Of a stretch of 64,000 nucleotides of DNA, positions 61,801 through 64,000 are shown in pieces; the stretch's first letter is position 1; each line of letters starts with the position of its first letter. The position numbers were made by a program, and so were the translations under genes. Source of the stretch: Croceivirga sp. (lineage in GTDB: Bacteria; Bacteroidota; Bacteroidia; Flavobacteriales; Flavobacteriaceae); contig JANQKR010000044.1 in assembly GCA_028281025.1 (NCBI GenBank), positions 62,001-126,000 of the forward strand, given 5' to 3'. The notes under the pieces were generated by a model, which saw nothing but the letters and a program-made list of their open reading frames with translations, was not told the DNA's origin and searched no databases.

Positions 61801-62319
61801 ATGCGCAAATACCGTTCTTCTTCGAGATTTTACATTACAGATTCGGTGATATCAGTTGTAATGATAATTGGTTTTGGTTTTATTGGGGCAACTGCAACTG
61901 AAAATATAGCTGCTCAAATAAGTGTAGTAATGGTGACTACTCTCATTTCACTTTGGTTTGTTATTCGCACTCGGGACAGGGTAATCGATGTTGAATTCAA
62001 AGAGCAATTCATGGTTGTCAATCACATCTTTAAAAATACTAAAGCAAGGATTCAATATGAGGACATTGTGGCACTGGAATTCATATCGGTCCATAAGAGG
62101 CCCACAATAAATAAGATCAAATTCCACTTTATGGGGAAAATAGAATCGATAAGATTCAGAACGGTGGCCTATGGGCCCGAGTTCATTGACTTTGTAAAAT
62201 GGCTCAAATCCAAAAATGATAATGTAAAGGTATCAGTTCATCCCCCAGATGATTACATGAATCATAGGCTTCAAGAGGAATATGGATTCAACTATAGAAA
62301 AGTTCCCAAAATTGATTGA
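61801..62319 (+). CDS. Small membrane protein with a PH-like tail
   Basis: 172 aa. Two membrane helices (ISVVMIIGFGFIGATAT; AQISVVMVTTLISLWFVI) are followed by a beta-rich domain (RVIDVEFKEQFMVVNHIFKNTKARIQYEDIVALEFISV) that recalls bacterial PH domains. Function unknown. 12 bp after the previous gene. Confidence 0.55.
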   Translation: MRKYRSSSRFYITDSVISVVMIIGFGFIGATATENIAAQISVVMVTTLISLWFVIRTRDRVIDVEFKEQFMVVNHIFKNTKARIQYEDIVALEFISVHKRPTINKIKFHFMGKIESIRFRTVAYGPEFIDFVKWLKSKNDNVKVSVHPPDDYMNHRLQEEYGFNYRKVPKID

Positions 62320-62404
62320 TGAAAACTAAAGCTATTCAATTTTAAAATTCAAATAAACGATTGGCAAGTGCACAATCAACCCCTTCCAATTTATCTTAAC
62401 TTCT

Positions 62405-63727
62405 TTATTTCGTGAATGCGTCAATGACCTGTTGCCCGACTTGATAGCCTACTTCCAAGCCCACTTCATTATCGGTACGGAAATGCACCCCTCCTTCAAA
62501 GCGGGATTCCGAACACTCCTTCGCAAGCTCGTAAAATAATGGTTCATCCCTGGGAAACAGGAAGGCCAGCACTTTGGCAATGGATCCAGCGACGGTAGTA
62601 TGCCCAGCGGGATAACCCGGAAAATTGGGGGTGTCGATCAAAATGGGTTGGAAAGAGGGATCGTACTGAAAAGGTCGGATGCCCCAGTAATGGTATTTCC
62701 CATCCCAGGCGGCAATAATACCATCGAAGCGTGCGGTGTGAAAAACCGCATTCGCAAAGGCGGCTTCCAGGGGATCCAGGTTATATTCCAGAATCTTACG
62801 TTCGATCAGTCGGTCCCAGATCGGTTCGTTTTTCCACTTCCAGGCGATTTCACTGGTTTGATGTGCGGCATTGAATCGCCTGAGCTCTTCCATGTCCACA
62901 GACCAGTCCGTAGGAGGAGGACCTGGCCTAAACTGATCGGGGCGGAGTAGGGTAAGGGGCTTCCATTGCCTTTTCATGGGGTCCCAGGGGCCGGGATTCC
63001 CGGTCCAGAGGCTATCCACTTTGGGTACACGCCCTTCCCAGCGAAGGTCCGTTCGATCCCCCTTGGCGTAGGCAATGTATTGATCCGCTATTTTTCTTCC
63101 GATTTCCAGTCCCTTTTCAATATCGGAAGGAAATTGTAGCCCTGTGGCCAGACGGGCAGATTTGAAGGCTGAAAGTTCCCTATCGAGCAATTGCTTTTGC
63201 TCCGGAAAGTAATATCCAATGACCCGATGTGCGGCCCCGGCAGCTGCACTCCATTCGCAAATAAAAGTGGAAAAGTCTGGTTCCTGCCCAAGCTCTTTTA
63301 CCCTTGGGTCATACTGGTAAGCCGGTTTCCGGAAATGGCCCTTTTTGTGCTTCCAAACTTCTACCATGGCATCATAGATCGAAAGATGCATGATGGCTAC
63401 CCGACCTCCATTTTTATGGCCCTTATGGTTTTGGCTGACCTGCATGAGCAATTGATGCCAGCGGTAAGCGGGATAAGAGCCGCTCCAATATCGTATGGCC
63501 CACGAATTGGTTTTCTCCATTTGCTGCTGAATGGCAACTATCTCCGAAATTTCATCGCGAAGAAGTTTTTCATTGACCGCGGGAAAACGCTCCCCGAGTT
63601 CAAATTTGAAGGACTGAAAAGGGGAGGATTTCGTTTGCCCATGCCCTATGTGCGGTATGATCAGTATAGCGATCCAACAAAATGCGGACAGGAATAGCTC
63701 AGTGAAAATTTTAGTAGATAAGTCCAT
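62405..63727 (-). CDS. Vanadium-haloperoxidase/PAP2-superfamily protein
   Basis: 440 aa with a signal peptide (TELFLSAFCWIAILIIPHIGHGQ). The C-terminal active region has PNFPGYPAGHTTVAGSIAKVLAFLF (the PAP2 second motif, with His) and ECSESRFEGGVHFRTDNEVGLEVGYQVGQ (RxxGGxHF, third motif, with His). Haloperoxidases use vanadate and PAP2 enzymes use phosphate in the same site; which one this is cannot be told from the motifs alone. Secreted, single gene. Confidence 0.82.
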   Translation of the reverse strand: MDLSTKIFTELFLSAFCWIAILIIPHIGHGQTKSSPFQSFKFELGERFPAVNEKLLRDEISEIVAIQQQMEKTNSWAIRYWSGSYPAYRWHQLLMQVSQNHKGHKNGGRVAIMHLSIYDAMVEVWKHKKGHFRKPAYQYDPRVKELGQEPDFSTFICEWSAAAGAAHRVIGYYFPEQKQLLDRELSAFKSARLATGLQFPSDIEKGLEIGRKIADQYIAYAKGDRTDLRWEGRVPKVDSLWTGNPGPWDPMKRQWKPLTLLRPDQFRPGPPPTDWSVDMEELRRFNAAHQTSEIAWKWKNEPIWDRLIERKILEYNLDPLEAAFANAVFHTARFDGIIAAWDGKYHYWGIRPFQYDPSFQPILIDTPNFPGYPAGHTTVAGSIAKVLAFLFPRDEPLFYELAKECSESRFEGGVHFRTDNEVGLEVGYQVGQQVIDAFTK

Positions 63728-63771
63728 TTGCAGTCCTTGAATTTAAATGAAATTTAATACAAATAGGGTAA

Positions 63772-64000
63772 CCCACAAAGATTAAAGTTAGTGGGCTACC
63801 CAGTGCGGGAAGTGGTTCAAGCATGACCTCACGCAATATGATCAAGTGGGGCCTTTTGGCCATGAATAAAGGGAAATGGAACGGCGAACAATTGGTTCCG
63901 GAAGCGTTTATGACCAAAGCAAGGAGTAGGGTCCTCTTTACTGGCGATGATAACGTCTTTGGTGGTGGCAAGGATGTCTCCAATCAAGGGTATGGGTATT
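63772..64000 (+). pseudogene. Fragment of a serine hydrolase (beta-lactamase superfamily)
   Basis: Reading the frame after an in-frame TAA at 63769-63771: GSGSSMTSRNMIKWGLLAMNKGKWNGEQLVPEAFM... resembles the SARDMAKWGLLLLNKGKWNGKQLIPEAF stretch of class C beta-lactamase-like serine hydrolases. The SxxK and YxN motifs of the N-terminal half are absent and nothing serine-hydrolase-like precedes it, so it is 5'-truncated. The fragment continues past the window end. Confidence 0.7.

Noticed and set aside
1-64000. rRNA, tRNA, CRISPR arrays, riboswitches, intact IS elements, prophage
   Set aside because: No cloverleaf with CCA-type ends, no regularly spaced repeats with unique spacers, no transposase or phage structural genes were seen on reading both strands; a tRNAscan and Infernal run would be the decisive check.

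Overview
The window looks like chromosomal DNA from a Bacteroidota, most likely a marine Flavobacteriaceae. The evidence is the moderate GC content, AT-rich leaders without clear Shine-Dalgarno sites, frequent TAATG/ATGA stop-start overlaps, LytS/LytTR regulators, lipoproteins with Cys lipoboxes, DUF2490 and DUF6734 proteins, a GG-leader peptide and a TonB-receptor remnant. I found no rRNA, tRNA, CRISPR array, intact insertion sequence or prophage.

Layout. 1-3.6 kb: the end of a polyketide/fatty-acid operon (type III PKS end, FabI-like reductase, FabZ-like dehydratase, FabF-like ketosynthase, ACP, two membrane proteins). 3.7-12 kb: stress and envelope genes (YceI, HPF, Usp, a sorbosone-dehydrogenase-like lipoprotein, a MORN/DUF2490 operon, a nucleoside-hydrolase-like protein). 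12.2-13 kb: two cold-shock-domain genes. 13.1-16.7 kb: a compact peptide natural-product locus. It has a palindromic upstream site, a C39-like/VKOR/thioredoxin fusion protein, a 47-aa four-Cys GG-leader peptide with its own terminator, and a convergent pair encoding an uncharacterised protein and a DUF6734 glycosyltransferase-like protein. 16.8-19 kb: an SLC12-type transporter. 19.3-25.3 kb: a mannose locus (GntR regulator, mannose-6-phosphate-isomerase-like enzyme, GH38 alpha-mannosidase). 25.6-31.2 kb: a flavoprotein oxidase, a TonB-receptor remnant, a nucleoside hydrolase with a MtnK-like kinase, a terminal-inverted-repeat element and an MBL-fold hydrolase. 31.4-39 kb: an EF-G paralogue with altered GTPase motifs, an SPFH protein, a DJ-1/PfpI protein, an AraC regulator and tandem PPK2 kinases.

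39-47.5 kb: DoxX, an AraC regulator, a recent 420-bp tandem duplication carrying small secreted proteins, a large secreted protein, an ABA4-like/7TM pair and a LytS/LytTR system. 47.9-51.1 kb: an unrecognised four-gene cluster (membrane protein, GH46 chitosanase-like protein, two mutually similar orphans). 51-64 kb: small accessory genes, including an HU/DUF4469 protein beside a 22-bp minisatellite and an alkylation-repair operon with separate Ada domains whose last gene runs into a palindromic repeat element. A ParDE toxin-antitoxin pair, a vanadium haloperoxidase/PAP2-family protein and a 5'-truncated serine hydrolase follow.

The most novel-looking parts are the Cys-rich peptide locus, the GH46-like/orphan cluster and the repeat element that supplies the end of a coding sequence. 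All assignments come from reading motifs by eye; no database search was run.
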